DNA from: Candidatus Methylaffinis lahnbergensis
Lineage (GTDB): Bacteria; Pseudomonadota; Alphaproteobacteria; Rhizobiales; Beijerinckiaceae
NCBI GenBank assembly: GCA_002890675.1
Contig: PEFW01000022.1
Location: forward strand, 1 to 43,803
DNA length: 43,803 nt
Reading direction: 5' to 3'
A model generated the notes under the pieces. It was not told the DNA's origin and did not search any database. It saw nothing but the letters and a program-made list of their open reading frames with translations. The position numbers and the translations under genes were made by a program. How positions within the stretch are numbered: position 1 is the first letter of the stretch; each line of letters opens with the position of its first letter. This document shows, piece after piece, positions 10,006-19,413 of the stretch.

Positions 10006-11166
10006 CTAATTTCCGTCAAACAGCTCGCGCCCGATCAACATCCGTCGTATCTCGCTCGTGCCGGCGCCGATCTCATAGAGTTTGGCGTCGCGCAGCAGTC
10101 GGCCGGCAGGGTAATCGTTGGTATAGCCGTTGCCGCCGAGAAGTTGGATGGCATCGAGCGCCGTCCTTGTCGCGCGCTCCGCCGCGAAGAGCAGGGCACC
10201 CGCCGCATCCTTGCGCGACGTGTGGCCGTTGTCGCACGCGCGGGCCACCACATGAGCATAAGCCCGGCAGGCATTGAGCCTTGTATGCATGTCGGCGAGC
10301 TTGCCTTGGACAAGCTCGAACTCTCCAATCGCCTGGCCGAACTGTTTTCGGCTGCGGACATAGGGAAGGCAAATATCGAGACAGGCCTGCATGATGCCGA
10401 GAGGACCCGCCGCGAGCACGACGCGTTCGTAATCGAGGCCCGACATCAGTACATGGACTCCCTCGCCCGCCTCGCTCAGCACGTTTTCTTCCGGCACTTC
10501 GCAATCCTCGAACACAAGTTCGGAGGTTGGAGACCCACGCATACCGAGCTTGTCGAGTTTTTGTCCCAGATGAAAACCCTTAAAACCACTCTCGATCAAA
10601 AAAGCCGTGATGCCATGCGCGCCGGCATTTGGATCGGTCTTGGCATAGACGACGAGGGTCGAGGCATAGGCGGCGTTTGTGATCCACATTTTTGTGCCAT
10701 TCAGGATATAGCGGTCACCTTTTTTGTCGGCGCGAAGGCGCATCGACACGACATCGGAGCCGGAATTCGCCTCCGACATGGCGAGCGCGCCGACATGCTC
10801 GCCGGAAATCAGTTTCGGCAAATAGCGGCGCTTCTGATCGTCATTGCCGTTGCGGCGGATCTGATTGACGCAAAGATTGGAATGCGCGCCATAGGACAGA
10901 CCGACGGAGGCCGAGGCCCGGCTGATCTCCTCCATGGCGATGCAATGGGCGAGATAGCCAAGGCCGGCGCCGCCATAATTTTCCTCGACTGTTATGCCGT
11001 GCAGACCGAGAGCGCCCATCGCGGGCCACAAATCGAGTGGGAAATTATCGGAGCGGTCGATTTCGACCGCGCGCGGCGCGATCTTGGCGGCCGCGAAGGC
11101 GTGCACCGTATCGCGCAGCACGTCCAGCTCGGGGCCGAGTGCAAAGTCAAGGCCGGGATTTTGCAT
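10006..11166 (-). CDS. ivd: Isovaleryl-CoA dehydrogenase
   Basis: FAD-dependent acyl-CoA dehydrogenase oxidising isovaleryl-CoA to 3-methylcrotonyl-CoA, the substrate of the next gene's enzyme. The 386-aa protein carries [14 protein letters not shown] (FAD/substrate loop), WITNA, and [18 protein letters not shown] with E247, the catalytic glutamate placed as in isovaleryl-CoA dehydrogenases rather than short-chain ones. The C-terminal [13 protein letters not shown] and RRMLIGREL are intact. The start has an AAGGACC ribosome site. Its stop is four bases before the mccB ATG, so the two are translationally linked. It is divergent from dapE. Confidence 0.95.
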   Translation of the reverse strand: MQNPGLDFALGPELDVLRDTVHAFAAAKIAPRAVEIDRSDNFPLDLWPAMGALGLHGITVEENYGGAGLGYLAHCIAMEEISRASASVGLSYGAHSNLCVNQIRRNGNDDQKRRYLPKLISGEHVGALAMSEANSGSDVVSMRLRADKKGDRYILNGTKMWITNAAYASTLVVYAKTDPNAGAHGITAFLIESGFKGFHLGQKLDKLGMRGSPTSELVFEDCEVPEENVLSEAGEGVHVLMSGLDYERVVLAAGPLGIMQACLDICLPYVRSRKQFGQAIGEFELVQGKLADMHTRLNACRAYAHVVARACDNGHTSRKDAAGALLFAAERATRTALDAIQLLGGNGYTNDYPAGRLLRDAKLYEIGAGTSEIRRMLIGRELFDGN

Positions 11167-11320
11167 GGGTGTGGTCCTTGGACCGCCTTTGGACTATCTG
11201 ACCCGCCATTCGGCCGCAGGCTAACCCCAAGCATATATGACCGCACAGGTTGGCGGAAAATGGTCATCCGCCTGCCGCCGTGCAATAGAAGACGGCCTAA
11301 CGCTGCCCGGAAAGTCCCAA

Positions 11321-12472
11321 ATGGTCATGACAGCCGCCGCTCTCGAACTTTGCCGCGCCCTTGTCCGATGCCGCTCGGTGACGCCGGAAGATGGCGGCGC
11401 GCTCGGCGTCCTGGACGCGGCGCTGAAACAGGCGGGCTTCGCGACTCATCGGATTATTTTTTCCAATCCCGGAACGCCGGACATCGACAACCTCTACGCC
11501 CGCTTCGGCGCAAGCACGCCGTTCCTCGTCTTTGCCGGCCATACTGACGTGGTGCCGGTTGGCGATGCCACAAAGTGGCGCTTCGATCCTTTCGCGGCGA
11601 CGGTCGCCGATGGCGCGATTTTTGGGCGCGGCACCGCCGACATGAAGAGCGGGGTGGCAGCCTTCGCCGCCGCCGCGATCGATTATGTTGCGCACCATGG
11701 TTCAGACAGAGGCTCGATCGGCTTTCTCATCACCGGCGACGAGGAAGGCCCGGCCATCAATGGCACCGAAAAACTCTTGCGCTGGGCTTACGGGAAAGGC
11801 GAACACTTCGACCATTGCATCGTCGGCGAACCAACGAGCTTTGAGGGGCTCGGCGACACGATCAAGATCGGCCGGCGCGGCTCGCTCAATGGCGCGCTCA
11901 TTGTCGAGGGCCGCCAGGGCCATGCCGCCTATCCCGAGCGAGCGGACAATCCTATTCCAAAGCTCATGCGATTGCTCGGCGCCTTGACCGCCGCGCCACT
12001 CGATTCCGGCACGCCGCAATTCGAGCCCTCGAATCTCGAAATCGTGTCGGTCGATGTTGGCAACCCGGCGTTTAACGTTATTCCCGCCGAGGCACGCGCG
12101 CGCCTAAATGTGCGCTTCAACGATCTTTGGACGTCAGAGACGCTTGCGGCGGCGCTGCGGGGCAGGCTGGACTCCGTGGGGGTGAATTTCACGCTCAATT
12201 TCGAGGCCTGCAACGCGGTTACGTTTCTGACGAAGCCTGACGCTTTCACAAGACTCGTCGCCAATGCGGTGGAACGGAAAACCGGACGCCGCCCGGCGCT
12301 TTCGACCTCCGGCGGAACGTCGGATGCGCGGTTTATCCGTGCCTATTGCCCAGTCCTCGAATTCGGCCTCATCGGCGCGACCTCGCACATGGTGGACGAG
12401 CATGTCGCGGTTGCCCACATCGAGCTTTTGACGGAGATCTATGCGGCGATTTTGGAGGATTATTTTCGCTGA
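11321..12472 (+). CDS. dapE: Succinyl-diaminopimelate desuccinylase
   Basis: Di-zinc M20 amidohydrolase producing LL-diaminopimelate for lysine and peptidoglycan synthesis. Zinc and catalytic residues are visible: FAGHTDVVPVGD (H74, D76), GRGTADMKSG (D107), GDEEGPAING (E141 catalytic, E142), VGEPTS, and the C-terminal STSGGTSDARFI and SHMVDEHV. The frame opens at 11237, but the ATG at 11321 has a GGAAAG ribosome site seven bases upstream and gives 383 aa, the family length; 11327 is an alternative. It is divergent from ivd and convergent with the cyclase gene, two bases separating the stops. Confidence 0.95.
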   Translation: MVMTAAALELCRALVRCRSVTPEDGGALGVLDAALKQAGFATHRIIFSNPGTPDIDNLYARFGASTPFLVFAGHTDVVPVGDATKWRFDPFAATVADGAIFGRGTADMKSGVAAFAAAAIDYVAHHGSDRGSIGFLITGDEEGPAINGTEKLLRWAYGKGEHFDHCIVGEPTSFEGLGDTIKIGRRGSLNGALIVEGRQGHAAYPERADNPIPKLMRLLGALTAAPLDSGTPQFEPSNLEIVSVDVGNPAFNVIPAEARARLNVRFNDLWTSETLAAALRGRLDSVGVNFTLNFEACNAVTFLTKPDAFTRLVANAVERKTGRRPALSTSGGTSDARFIRAYCPVLEFGLIGATSHMVDEHVAVAHIELLTEIYAAILEDYFR

Positions 12473-12474
12473 CC

Positions 12475-13284
12475 TCACGGCAGAATCGCAAAGGCCCGCG
12501 CGGGAAAACCGAGACCGTCCTTGACCTTCGGCCAGCTCACGACAATCAAGGCCCCCTTGGCGGGCACCTTGTCGAGATTGGCCATGATCTCGATCTGATA
12601 ATGGCCGCTTTTCAAGAGATAGGTTTCGGTCGCCATATTCTCGGTCGCATCCGCGTCCATCGATTCATGCCCGATCGCCGTGATCCCGCGCTCTTCCACG
12701 AGGAATTTTACGGCCTCCAGCGACCAGCCCGGAAATGGCGTGCGCTTGAACCTTTCGGGGTCGTTCTCGAACTCCTTGGACATGTCAGTTCTGAGCGCCG
12801 CGAAGGCGCCGCTCGGCACGCGGCCGTTTTGCGCCTCCCAGGCGAGGAGATCATGAAGCGAAAAAGCGTGGCTCGGGTCGGCGGCGAGAAAGCGCGTAGA
12901 GTCAAAAACCACGAGCGGCAAAATCATCTCCACGAGCGGAATTTTGTCCATCGTGATCCCGCCTTTCGCAAAATGCGCGGGCGGATCGACGTGGGTGCCA
13001 TATTGCCCAACCATTTCGTAAAAAGTGGCGCGAAAACCGTCCTTCTCGATCGTAAAGGGTGCTTTGGTCTTGGGGTCGATGGCGGGACTCATCCTTGCTT
13101 GTCCGAAGCCAGACCAGACCGGCGTGTCCGGGCCAAAGGCATGGGTGAGATCGACGAAAATCTTTGACGTGATGACATGGTAGGCGTCGTCAAGCGAAGT
13201 CTGCGCCCGCAAAGGCAAGACCCACAAGAGCGCAGCCAGAATCACGGCGGACGAAGCGCAAATCCTTGCTGCCGCGGCGCTCAT
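12475..13284 (-). CDS. Exported cyclase-family (kynurenine formamidase-like) hydrolase
   Basis: 269-aa protein of the metal-dependent cyclase superfamily, which includes kynurenine formamidases and other amide or lactone hydrolases; the substrate here is unknown. The signature GTHVDPPAHFAKGG gives metal ligands H98, D100 and H104; VFDSTRF, GAFAALRTD and GHESMDAD follow as in the family. The N-terminus is a plain Sec signal peptide (ASSAVILAALLWVLPLRAQ), so the enzyme is probably periplasmic, unlike typical kynurenine formamidases. The ATG at 13284 begins this signal; an upstream TTG at 13368 is less likely. It is monocistronic in the window. Confidence 0.82.
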   Translation of the reverse strand: MSAAAARICASSAVILAALLWVLPLRAQTSLDDAYHVITSKIFVDLTHAFGPDTPVWSGFGQARMSPAIDPKTKAPFTIEKDGFRATFYEMVGQYGTHVDPPAHFAKGGITMDKIPLVEMILPLVVFDSTRFLAADPSHAFSLHDLLAWEAQNGRVPSGAFAALRTDMSKEFENDPERFKRTPFPGWSLEAVKFLVEERGITAIGHESMDADATENMATETYLLKSGHYQIEIMANLDKVPAKGALIVVSWPKVKDGLGFPARAFAILP

Positions 13285-13530
13285 ACGCCTGGCGGCTTGT
13301 GAATCAGGAAACCTTTTCAAGGATGGCGACCTCCTCGTTAGGATCCAGCGCGGGATCGCATGCGTCAACCTAATCTATAACTGTAGAACGAGATTGGACA
13401 ACGCCTTCTTCGATCGCGCTTTGCCAGAATTCGCCGCCCGCCGCGCCGAGGCGCAAGCCGTTCGATCCGTGTCCCCCGGTTGCGCAACTGGCGCCGAGCC
13501 ACTAGAAGCGAGTCTCAACCGGGGTTTTGC

Positions 13531-14244
13531 ATGCGTCCTTCCCATCGCGCCGCCGGCGAATTGCGGCCCGTTTCGTTCGAACGCAATGTTGCGCGCTATG
13601 CCGAAGGCTCATGTCTCGTGAAATTCGGCGCCACCCATGTGCTGTGCACGGCTTCGCTCGAAGACAAGCCGCCCCCCTGGCTGCGCGGCCAGGGACGCGG
13701 CTGGATCACCGCCGAATATGGCATGCTCCCGCGGGCAACCCACACGCGAACGCGGCGGGAATCGAATTCAGGCAAGCAATCTGGCCGCACCCACGAAATC
13801 CAGCGCTTGATCGGCCGCAGTCTGCGCGCCGTCACCAATCTTCAGGCTCTCGGCGAGCGCCAGATCACAATCGATTGTGATGTATTGCAGGCCGATGGCG
13901 GAACGCGAACCGCCGCGATCACCGGGGCCTGGATCGCTCTGCACGATTGCCTCAAATGGATGCACGGCCGCTCGATCATCAGGGACCTTCCCTTGCGCGA
14001 TCATGTTGCCGCGATCTCGTGCGGCATTTCGAACGGCGAAGCAGTGCTCGACCTCGACTACGAAGAGGATTCTTCCGCCGATACCGATGCGAATTTCGTC
14101 ATGACCGGCGCGGGGTCTCTCGTCGAGGTCCAGGCGACGGCGGAAGCGGCGGTATTTTCCGATGCCCAGCTGCAATCCTTGCTGGCGCTCGCCAAATCGG
14201 GAATAGCAAAACTCGTGGAGCTGCAGAAATGCGCGATCGGCTGA
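13531..14244 (+). CDS. rph: Ribonuclease PH
   Basis: Phosphorolytic 3'-to-5' exoribonuclease trimming tRNA 3' ends. The 237-aa protein starts [19 protein letters not shown], typical for the family, with [13 protein letters not shown], the active-site region [17 protein letters not shown], the [15 protein letters not shown] segment, [23 protein letters not shown] core and the acidic [13 protein letters not shown] stretch. The upstream in-frame codons from 13480 are not family-like. It overlaps rdgB, with which it commonly pairs. It follows a GGGG ribosome site. Confidence 0.95.
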   Translation: MRPSHRAAGELRPVSFERNVARYAEGSCLVKFGATHVLCTASLEDKPPPWLRGQGRGWITAEYGMLPRATHTRTRRESNSGKQSGRTHEIQRLIGRSLRAVTNLQALGERQITIDCDVLQADGGTRTAAITGAWIALHDCLKWMHGRSIIRDLPLRDHVAAISCGISNGEAVLDLDYEEDSSADTDANFVMTGAGSLVEVQATAEAAVFSDAQLQSLLALAKSGIAKLVELQKCAIG

Positions 14245-14873
14245 TGGGGCGCCAGCTTAAAGGAAAGCTCGTCCTCGCGACTCATAATGCGGGGAAGCTC
14301 GCCGAGATGCGGGAACTCCTCGCGCCTTTCGGTGTGATGGCGATCGCGGCCGCGGAACTCGGCCTGCCGGAGCCGGAAGAAACCGGCGCGAGCTTTGTCT
14401 CCAATGCCGTGATAAAAGCCTGCGCCGCCGCCGAGCGCGCCAAAATTCCGGCGCTCGCCGACGATTCTGGCCTCTGCGTCGCGGCGCTCGATGACGCTCC
14501 CGGCATAAATTCCGCGCGCTGGGCGGGACCCGCCCGCGATTTCGGCGCGGCCATGAAAAAAGTCGAACAAGCGCTGCAAGCGGCAAAAGCCCGCCCGCCG
14601 TTCAAGGCCCATTTCGTGAGCGCCCTCGCCGTCGCCTTTCCGAACGAGGAAACGCAAAGTTTCGAGGGCAAGGTTTTTGGTGAGCTCGTTTTCCCGCCGC
14701 GCGGCGGTCTGGGTTTCGGCTACGATCCAATTTTTTTGCCAGACGGTTTTTCGCGCACCTTTGGGGAAATGACAAGGGCTGAGAAACACGGGATTCCCGC
14801 CGACGGCTCGCCCGCCCTGTCGCATCGCGCCCGCGCCTTCCAGGCTTTTGCCCGCGCCTGCCTCGCCAATTGA
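14229..14873 (+). CDS. rdgB: XTP/dITP diphosphatase (RdgB/HAM1)
   Basis: House-cleaning pyrophosphatase removing non-canonical purine nucleotides (dITP, XTP) to protect DNA. Hallmarks are [18 protein letters not shown] at the N-terminus, the catalytic [38 protein letters not shown] and the C-terminal SHRARAF. The start at 14229 has a GGAG site seven bases upstream and overlaps the last 16 bases of rph; an ATG at 14244 overlapping the rph stop (TGATG) would shorten it by five residues. Length 214 aa is normal. Translational coupling with rph is likely. Confidence 0.95.
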   Translation: MRDRLMGRQLKGKLVLATHNAGKLAEMRELLAPFGVMAIAAAELGLPEPEETGASFVSNAVIKACAAAERAKIPALADDSGLCVAALDDAPGINSARWAGPARDFGAAMKKVEQALQAAKARPPFKAHFVSALAVAFPNEETQSFEGKVFGELVFPPRGGLGFGYDPIFLPDGFSRTFGEMTRAEKHGIPADGSPALSHRARAFQAFARACLAN

Positions 14874-14996
14874 TAGCATGTTTTTTGCGAGAGACATGGC
14901 GGCACGTTGCCACGCGCTCTTGATTTCTCGTCGTTTACAAAATACTTTATCGCAACGCACCATGAGCTGGTAGGTGGGGCATCGGGAAAGCGTACC

Positions 14997-15335
14997 ATGT
15001 CAGAGGTCTGGAAGACGAAATATGGCACAAGGCGGGTCCGTTTCGATCCGCCTACGCTGAAGGAAGCGATTGCCGCGGCGCGGGGGTTGACCGGCGAACT
15101 TCATCAGCAGGCCGAAATCGCCGCCTCGCTGATGGACCTGCCGGTGGAAGAAGCGCGCGCCGAGCTGTTGAAGACGGCGCCGCCCCGCAACAGCGCGGAA
15201 ATCGTGACCTCCAGTGGCCGTGAAGGGGCTACACGGACAGTGCTCGTCGAACGCAAGTCTAGCCGGCGCCGCGCCGCCGAGACGGGCGCCGTCCGGCCTT
15301 TGTCCGCCAAGAGGCTCGATCCCCGCGCCATATGA
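14997..15335 (+). CDS. Small conserved-looking hypothetical protein, 112 aa
   Basis: Basic, soluble protein beginning MSEVWKTKYGTRRVRFDPPT with a helix-rich centre (AEIAASLMDLPVEEARAELL) and a basic C-terminus. It matches my memory of a short family in Rhizobiales that has no assigned function. The frame opens at 14907, but the ATG at 14997 begins the recognisable part and follows GGGAAAG. It is downstream of rdgB by 123 bases. The opposite strand here is also open, as the read-through tail of the antitoxin frame; the plus frame is the better gene by composition. Confidence 0.6.
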   Translation: MSEVWKTKYGTRRVRFDPPTLKEAIAAARGLTGELHQQAEIAASLMDLPVEEARAELLKTAPPRNSAEIVTSSGREGATRTVLVERKSSRRRAAETGAVRPLSAKRLDPRAI

Positions 15336-15809
15336 TCGTCGGATCGTTAGCGTATTTTCCGATTGGATTGAATCGAAGGGGATTATCGAACCGCCGCCGC
15401 TTGGCCTCTCCCGCGTGCAATATTTTGTCCGCGTCAAAATCCAAGTTGCAAACAGATTGCCCGTTCGATCGCGGCCATGTCCTCTTGGCTCAAGCGTCCG
15501 ATCCTTTCCCGCAGCCGAAGCTTGCTGATGGTGCTCAGCTGGTCGGTCATGGCCTTCCGCTGCTCGCTGTTCAATACGACATAGGCTTCGGACGGCTATG
15601 TCCGAGGTCAGATTGTCCACCCACTCCGCAGCCTCGCGCTCGCGCTCCTCGTCGGCAGCCATGTCCCGGTATGCTTGCGCTAGTTCGCGGCGGGTTACGT
15701 GCGGGCGGGCCAGGTCGTTCAGGAAGCGGCTGATCCGCCGTCGCCCTACGACTCTGTGCAAGCCCTCATAAACCTCATCCTCGACGGTGATGGTCAGCTT
15801 TTTCGCCAT
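15000..15809 (-). CDS. MazE/PemI-type antitoxin N-terminus with unnatural read-through tail
   Basis: The first about 70 residues, MAKKLTITVEDEVYEGLHRV to EREREAAEWVDNL, have the form of the DNA-binding antitoxin paired with PemK/MazF toxins in Rhizobiales. Normally it stops at about residue 80 and the toxin follows. Here the frame runs on because a deletion joined it to the toxin's last third in another frame; residues from about 74 to 269 are translated out of frame and then antisense to the neighbouring gene, so they are not homologous to anything I recognise. The ATG has an AGGA ribosome site and a palindrome upstream (15823-15843). Probably a relic; an orphan antitoxin-like DNA-binding activity is possible. 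Confidence 0.5.
   Translation of the reverse strand: MAKKLTITVEDEVYEGLHRVVGRRRISRFLNDLARPHVTRRELAQAYRDMAADEEREREAAEWVDNLTSDIAVRSLCRIEQRAAEGHDRPAEHHQQASAAGKDRTLEPRGHGRDRTGNLFATWILTRTKYCTRERPSGGGSIIPFDSIQSENTLTIRRSYGAGIEPLGGQRPDGARLGGAAPARLAFDEHCPCSPFTATGGHDFRAVAGRRRLQQLGARFFHRQVHQRGGDFGLLMKFAGQPPRRGNRFLQRRRIETDPPCAIFRLPDL
15434..15595 (-). pseudogene. MazF/PemK-type toxin, C-terminal fragment
   Basis: In the frame one base off the antitoxin, 53 codons read PSEAYVVLNSEQRKAMTDQL, then STISKLRLRERIGRLSQEDM and AAIERAICLQLGF before TGA (15436-15434). This is the usual C-terminal third of PemK/MazF endoribonuclease toxins (K-x-R-L-x-x-x-x-G-x-L-x-x-x-D-M-x-x-x-E-x-A-x-x-x-Q-L-G). The N-terminal two-thirds with the catalytic core are missing, so no active toxin can be made. 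Confidence 0.65.
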
Positions 15810-15822
15810 GGCCTTGTCCTAC

Positions 15823-15843
15823 TATACCTATAAAATACGTATA
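15823..15843. promoter_or_regulatory. Palindromic operator candidate upstream of the antitoxin
   Basis: TATAC at 15823-15827 and GTATA at 15839-15843 form an inverted repeat around an A/T-rich centre, 14 bases before the antitoxin ATG. Antitoxins of this kind autorepress from such sites. That it is the operator is inference. Confidence 0.4.
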
Positions 15844-16012
15844 GGAGGCAAATGTCCAGCTTTGGCAGTATTGGCCAGGGCGATCGGGCGAAAGGTTCCC
15901 TCTTCTTAAGCGGCTTTTGATACAGGCACTTAGCCGCAAGAACTTTCACATGAAAACATTTGAGCACGATTACGCGAGAAAAACTTACATCGCGCAAAAC
16001 CCCGCGCGACAA

Positions 16013-17545
16013 TCACAATGGAATATTGCCGTGCTTCTTCCATGGGTTCTTGAGGTCCTTGTTGCGCAGCATGGCGAGCGCGCGGGCCACGCGCATTCTC
16101 GTTTCGCGCGGCATGATGATGTCGTCGATATAAAAGCGCTCCGCGGCCACGAAAGGCGATAAAAAGCGCTCCTCGTATTCGCGCGTGCGCGCGGCGATTT
16201 TTTCCGCATCGCCGATGTCGGCGCGGAAGATTATCTCGACCGCGCCCTTGGCGCCCATGACCGCGATTTCGGCGCCGGGCCAGGCGTAATTCACGTCGCC
16301 GCGCAGATGTTTCGAGGCCATCACGTCATAGGCGCCGCCAAACGCTTTTCGCGTGATGACAGTTACCTTCGGCACCGTTGCCTCGCCATAGGCAAAGAGC
16401 AGTTTCGCGCCATGCTTGATGAGGCCGCCATATTCCTGCGCAATGCCTGGAAGAAATCCAGGCACATCGACAAGAGTCACGATCGGAATATTGAAGCAAT
16501 CGCAGAAGCGCACGAAGCGTGCGGCCTTGCGCGAGGCGTCCGAGTCGAGCGTTCCGGCGAGCACCATTGGCTGATTGGCGACAAACCCCACCGTGCGCCC
16601 TTCCATGCGGCCAAAGCCTGTCAGAATATTGCGCGCGAACGCTTCTTGGATCTCGAAGAAATCGCCCTCGTCCACGGTCTTGGCGATGAGTTCCTTGATG
16701 TCGTAGGGCTTTGCGGGATCCTCAGGCGCGAGCGAGTCGAGCGAGGCCTCGCATCGCCAGGGGTCATCGAAACTCGGCCATTCGGGAACGCCGCTCGTGT
16801 TCGACGAAGGCAGGAAATCGATGAGCCGCCGAATCTGCAGCAAAGCCTCGACATCGTTTTCATAGGCGCCGTCGGCCACCGCGCTTTTGACCGTATGCAC
16901 GGAGGCTCCGCCGAGATCCTCGGCGCTCACCGTCTCGTTGGTCACCGCCCGCACCACATCGGGGCCGGTCACGAACATATAGCTCGTGTCCTTGACCATG
17001 AAGATGAAATCGGTGAGCGCAGGGGAGTAGACGTCGCCGCCAGCACAAGGACCCATGACGAGGGAAATCTGGGGGATCACCCCGGACGCCAGGACGTTGC
17101 GCTGGAAAACCTCGCCGTAGCCCGCGAGTGCCGCGACCCCTTCCTGGATGCGTGCACCGCCCGAATCAAAAAGCCCGATGAGCGGCGCGCGATTGTTGAG
17201 CGCCATGTCCTGCAGCTTCGCGATCTTTTGCGCGTGGGTCTCGGAAAGCGAACCGCCGAAAACGGTAAAATCCTTGGCGTAGACGAAGACCACGCGGCCG
17301 TTGATGGTGCCGGAGCCGGTGATAACGCCATCGCCCGGCGCGTGGCGTTGATCCATGCCGAAGTCCGTCGCGCGATGTTCGACGAACATCCCGGATTCCT
17401 CAAACGAGCCCTCATCGGTCAGAAGCTCGATTCGTTCTCGCGCGGTGAGCTTTCCGCGCTTGTGCTGGGCGTCGATCCGCTGTGTTCCCCCGCCGCGAAG
17501 GGCGCGCGCGCGGCGCTCGGCAAGGCGTTCGAGACTGGGTTTCAT
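16013..17545 (-). CDS. pccB: Propionyl-CoA carboxylase, carboxyltransferase (beta) subunit
   Basis: Carboxylates propionyl-CoA to methylmalonyl-CoA together with a biotin-carrying alpha subunit. The 510-aa protein shows [50 protein letters not shown], the C-domain [18 protein letters not shown] and [16 protein letters not shown], and ends [15 protein letters not shown], all PccB-specific. No pccA or other alpha subunit is in the window. It lies 79 bases downstream of the ATP12 gene on the same strand, so they may be co-transcribed. Confidence 0.96.
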   Translation of the reverse strand: MKPSLERLAERRARALRGGGTQRIDAQHKRGKLTARERIELLTDEGSFEESGMFVEHRATDFGMDQRHAPGDGVITGSGTINGRVVFVYAKDFTVFGGSLSETHAQKIAKLQDMALNNRAPLIGLFDSGGARIQEGVAALAGYGEVFQRNVLASGVIPQISLVMGPCAGGDVYSPALTDFIFMVKDTSYMFVTGPDVVRAVTNETVSAEDLGGASVHTVKSAVADGAYENDVEALLQIRRLIDFLPSSNTSGVPEWPSFDDPWRCEASLDSLAPEDPAKPYDIKELIAKTVDEGDFFEIQEAFARNILTGFGRMEGRTVGFVANQPMVLAGTLDSDASRKAARFVRFCDCFNIPIVTLVDVPGFLPGIAQEYGGLIKHGAKLLFAYGEATVPKVTVITRKAFGGAYDVMASKHLRGDVNYAWPGAEIAVMGAKGAVEIIFRADIGDAEKIAARTREYEERFLSPFVAAERFYIDDIIMPRETRMRVARALAMLRNKDLKNPWKKHGNIPL

Positions 17546-17624
17546 TGGCCATCTTCCTGTTTGCCGATCGCATTGCCCATGCCTGGGAACGTCCTTCCGT
17601 CATTTCGCGAAAACGCCTGCTCTT

Positions 17625-18455
17625 TCATGCTCCAGCGCCATGGACGGCGTGAAACAGGCGTGCCGCCGCTTCCATCTCGCGCCATTGCCGCGCGCGGCGG
17701 CGAAGGGCCTCCGCGTCCTCGCCCCAGGCGCGCTTTTCACAATCCTCGTCCACATGGGCGGCAATCCAGGCCTCAGTGGGTGTCAGCACGCCATGCGCGA
17801 CGGCGAGCGCGAGCAAGACCGAGCCGGTGAGCGTTGTCATCACATGCAGCGCGGCCAGCGCGAATGGCGCGGCTTGGCCGCTGTTTGCGATGCGCTCAAT
17901 GCCTTCTTTCACCGCCGCGCGGGCGGGTTCCGGCTGTTCGACGAACACCACGCCTTCGGTGCAAATGAAATGGGCGCCGAGCTTTTCGCTCGCGAAAGCG
18001 AGGACCCTGTCCCATTCCGCGGCTTGCGCCTCTACCAGCGTTCTTGGCTCGGCGGCGCGATAACAGACGAGGTCCGCCCCGGCATATCTGACGATCTCGT
18101 CCACCGTTGCCTCAAGCTGGCACGCTATTCCGTCAATCGTGGAATTGACAATGCGCGTAAGGGGCATGGACGCCAGATCGATCCATTCGCCCTGCGCCGA
18201 CCATTCGTCCGCTAGCGCCCGTGCCGCCGCCAAGCAGGGCAGCGCCAAATGATTTCCCCCCGGTGACTTGGCCGCGCGACCATCCAGAAGCAGGATGAAA
18301 GTTCCATCCCGCTCCCTCGCGCTTGCCCCCTTGTAAAAACGCCGGGGCACGACTTTGTTGAGATCGCGCCTTGCCATGGCGATGGGATCGGCCGCCTCGG
18401 CCGGCCTGGGGAAGGACTGGTTGAGTCGTGTGTCAGGCGAGATTTTTTCCAGCAT
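17625..18455 (-). CDS. ATP12-family F1-ATPase assembly chaperone
   Basis: 276-aa protein of the ATP12 family, whose mitochondrial member binds the F1 alpha subunit before assembly into the hexamer. Visible family features are RRFYKGASARERDGTFILLL, LLDGRAAKSPGGNHLALP, LADEWSAQGEWIDLASMPLT (the conserved A-x-E-W-x-A-Q-x-x-x-I-x-P-x-x-M-P-L-T block) and the helical C-terminus with LTGSVLLALAVAHG and WIAAHVDED. It is divergent from the F1 operon, 394 bases away, and upstream of pccB. A start at MARRDL (about residue 27) is possible. The bacterial role is inferred from mitochondria. Confidence 0.9.
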   Translation of the reverse strand: MLEKISPDTRLNQSFPRPAEAADPIAMARRDLNKVVPRRFYKGASARERDGTFILLLDGRAAKSPGGNHLALPCLAAARALADEWSAQGEWIDLASMPLTRIVNSTIDGIACQLEATVDEIVRYAGADLVCYRAAEPRTLVEAQAAEWDRVLAFASEKLGAHFICTEGVVFVEQPEPARAAVKEGIERIANSGQAAPFALAALHVMTTLTGSVLLALAVAHGVLTPTEAWIAAHVDEDCEKRAWGEDAEALRRRARQWREMEAAARLFHAVHGAGA

Positions 18456-18849
18456 CGGTTTGCCGTCGCGCGGGTTCGGGCGGAAGCGCCTTGTTCATTG
18501 CAGGCAATTGAACGGCATTCGTCGTAATATTATTTTATCGCATTTTCGTTTCGAATACAGAATACAGATACGCGCGCCTGAATTGGGGTAACGAGGCATA
18601 GGCCCACAGTTCGATTTTATACGCCCAACGGCCACTTGTCGCGGCCCCGTGCATTCGCCGGGCGAAGGGTTGCGTCGCAAAAAGCTCTATGTTAGGTGAG
18701 CCCTGCCTTCGGGGTGAGGCGCGTTTCTTGGCGTCTTTACGCCGGTTTCCCGTTCTGGTCTGCGTCTCGATGTTTTGTGGCTATCGCCGCGAAAAGCCGG
18801 AACTTTGGGAAGCAGCTTCGGCGGCTGGTTGAATTTTGGGGATTTCGCT
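18456..18849. other. Divergent promoter region of ATP12 and the F1 operon
   Basis: 394 bases with no protein-like frame. The left part (about 18520-18570) is markedly A/T-rich (TAATATTATTTTATCGCATT) compared with the genes around it, a plausible place for promoters. I cannot assign -35/-10 boxes with confidence. Confidence 0.4.
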
Positions 18850-19413
18850 TTGGCGGCGCAAGAGACACGCGTGTCCGGGATGGCGGGGCGCTATGCCCAG
18901 GCGCTCTTCGCGCTCTGTCAGGAAACCGGGGCGACGGAACAGGCCGCCGACGATCTCGCCGCCTTCGCGGAATTGGTCCGTTCCAGCGCGGATTTGCAAC
19001 GTTTCGTCAAGAGTCCGGTTGTCTCGGCCGAAGAGCAGGTGAAGGCACTCGACGCCCTTCTCTCCAGGGCCGAGATCGATGGGATCGCCGCCAAATTCAT
19101 CAAGCTCGTCGCGGCCAAGCGCAGGCTCTTCGCGATTTTCGACATGATCCGCGATTTTAATTCGCTGAACGATGCTCGCAAAGGCGTCACGCGGGCGGAG
19201 GTGACGGCCGCCGAGGCGCTCAAGCCCGAGCATGTCGAAGCCTTGCGCACTGCACTGGCCGATATTTCCGGCGGCGGCGAGGTCGACATCGCGGTCAAGG
19301 TGGACCCGGCGATCATCGGCGGCCTGATCGTCAAACTGGGCTCGCGCATGGTTGACAGTTCCCTCAAAACCAAACTCAATTTGATTCGCGCACGCATGAA
19401 AGAGGCCGGCTGA
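18850..19413 (+). CDS. atpH: F1 ATP synthase delta subunit
   Basis: Peripheral-stalk protein linking F1 to the Fo b subunits. Residues from [20 protein letters not shown] and the C-terminal [20 protein letters not shown] and [20 protein letters not shown] are the OSCP/delta signatures. I chose the TTG at 18850: it has GGGGAT about seven bases upstream and gives 187 aa, the usual length; the frame is open back to 18775, but those residues are not family-like. The stop overlaps the atpA ATG (TGATG), implying coupling. Confidence 0.92.
   Translation: MAAQETRVSGMAGRYAQALFALCQETGATEQAADDLAAFAELVRSSADLQRFVKSPVVSAEEQVKALDALLSRAEIDGIAAKFIKLVAAKRRLFAIFDMIRDFNSLNDARKGVTRAEVTAAEALKPEHVEALRTALADISGGGEVDIAVKVDPAIIGGLIVKLGSRMVDSSLKTKLNLIRARMKEAG

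Noticed and set aside
9811..11547. 578-codon plus frame opposite ivd and mccB
   Set aside because: Antisense to two clear enzymes and without recognisable motifs.
16307..17830. 507-codon plus frame opposite pccB
   Set aside because: Antisense shadow of PccB, whose catalytic motifs are all on the minus strand.
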